NCBI GenBank assembly: GCA_937996725.1
Contig: CALKUR010000163.1
Span: 1 to 10,728, forward strand
Direction of reading: 5' to 3'
Length of the DNA stretch: 10,728 nt
DNA from: an uncultured Dechloromonas sp.
GTDB lineage: Bacteria; Pseudomonadota; Gammaproteobacteria; Burkholderiales; Rhodocyclaceae
Shown: piece by piece, positions 10,449-10,728 of the stretch
Numbering within the stretch: position 1 is the first letter of the stretch
Layout of the letters: each line of letters starts with the position of its first letter
Notes under the pieces: model-generated
Told to the model about the DNA's origin: nothing
The model's database searches: none
What the model saw: the letters and a program-made list of their open reading frames with translations, nothing else
Translations under genes and position numbers: made by a program

Positions 10449-10728
10449 TCAGTTGCGCTCGAGGTCGATGTCGATACCCAGCGACCGAATTTCCTTGACC
10501 AGCACGTTGAACGATTCCGGCATTGCGGCTTCGATCTTGTGATCGCCCTTGACGATGTTTTCGTACATCTTGGTACGGCCGGAAACGTCATCGGATTTGA
10601 CCGTGAGCATTTCCTGCAGGACATGCGACGCGCCGTAGGCTTCGAGGGCCCAGACTTCCATTTCACCGAAGCGCTGGCCGCCGAACTGGGCCTTACCACC
10701 CAGCGGCTGCTGGGTTACGAGCGAGTAC
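10449..10728 (-). CDS. rpoB: DNA-directed RNA polymerase subunit beta, C-terminal end (runs off the right edge)
   Basis: This is the last 92 codons of the beta subunit, read from the window edge to TGA at 10451-10449. The peptide begins YSLVTQQPLGGKAQFGGQRF and continues with GEMEVWALEAYGASHVLQEM, the most conserved C-terminal block of beta, which packs against beta' and helps hold the core enzyme together. It ends VLVKEIRSLGIDIDLERN, close to the E. coli ending. The rifampicin-binding region and the rest of the protein lie outside the window. The 18-nt gap to rpoC suggests tight translational coupling. The truncation is due only to the window. Confidence 0.98.
   Translation of the reverse strand, partial: YSLVTQQPLGGKAQFGGQRFGEMEVWALEAYGASHVLQEMLTVKSDDVSGRTKMYENIVKGDHKIEAAMPESFNVLVKEIRSLGIDIDLERN

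Overview
The window is a housekeeping segment of a bacterial chromosome. Every recognisable gene lies on the minus strand, so transcription runs from the right edge (10728) to the left edge (1). In that direction the genes are rpoB (3' end only), rpoC, rpsL, rpsG, fusA, tuf, rpsJ, rplC and rplD (5' part only): the end of the rpoBC transcription unit, the complete str operon and the start of the S10 operon. The proteins resemble Burkholderiales (Betaproteobacteria). Supporting points are the 396-residue EF-Tu, the S12, S7 and EF-G sequences, the roughly 1,410-residue beta' subunit with an Ala/Glu-rich tail, the moderately high GC content by eye, and rpoBC lying directly upstream of str. Alcaligenaceae is plausible, but I cannot name a genus from sequence alone.

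Layout: rpoB ends at 10449 and rpoC (10430-6195) begins 18 nt later. A 249-nt gap (6194-5946) holds a perfect 12-bp hairpin just after rpoC, a dyad over a good sigma70-type promoter with a GC-rich discriminator, and a leader of about 150 nt with several hairpins. Next come rpsL (5945-5568), rpsG (5529-5059), fusA (5031-2935, GTG start) and tuf (2902-1712), separated by 27-38 nt. A 151-nt gap after tuf carries a terminator-like hairpin, a possible promoter and a boxA-like element next to the rpsJ start. After rpsJ (1560-1249) a 130-nt gap contains two more hairpins, then rplC (1118-462) and rplD (458 to the edge) follow with only 3 nt between them.

The products form the core of gene expression: RNA polymerase subunits beta and beta', decoding and assembly proteins S12, S7 and S10, large-subunit proteins L3 and L4, and elongation factors EF-Tu and EF-G. 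S10 is also the antitermination factor NusE.

I found no mobile element, CRISPR array, tRNA, rRNA or accessory gene, and no protein-coding novelty. The parts worth a second look are the three longer intergenic regions, above all the rpsL leader and the boxA-like sequence beside the S10/NusE start codon. Very long open frames on the plus strand (up to 786 codons) are antisense shadows and are rejected below.
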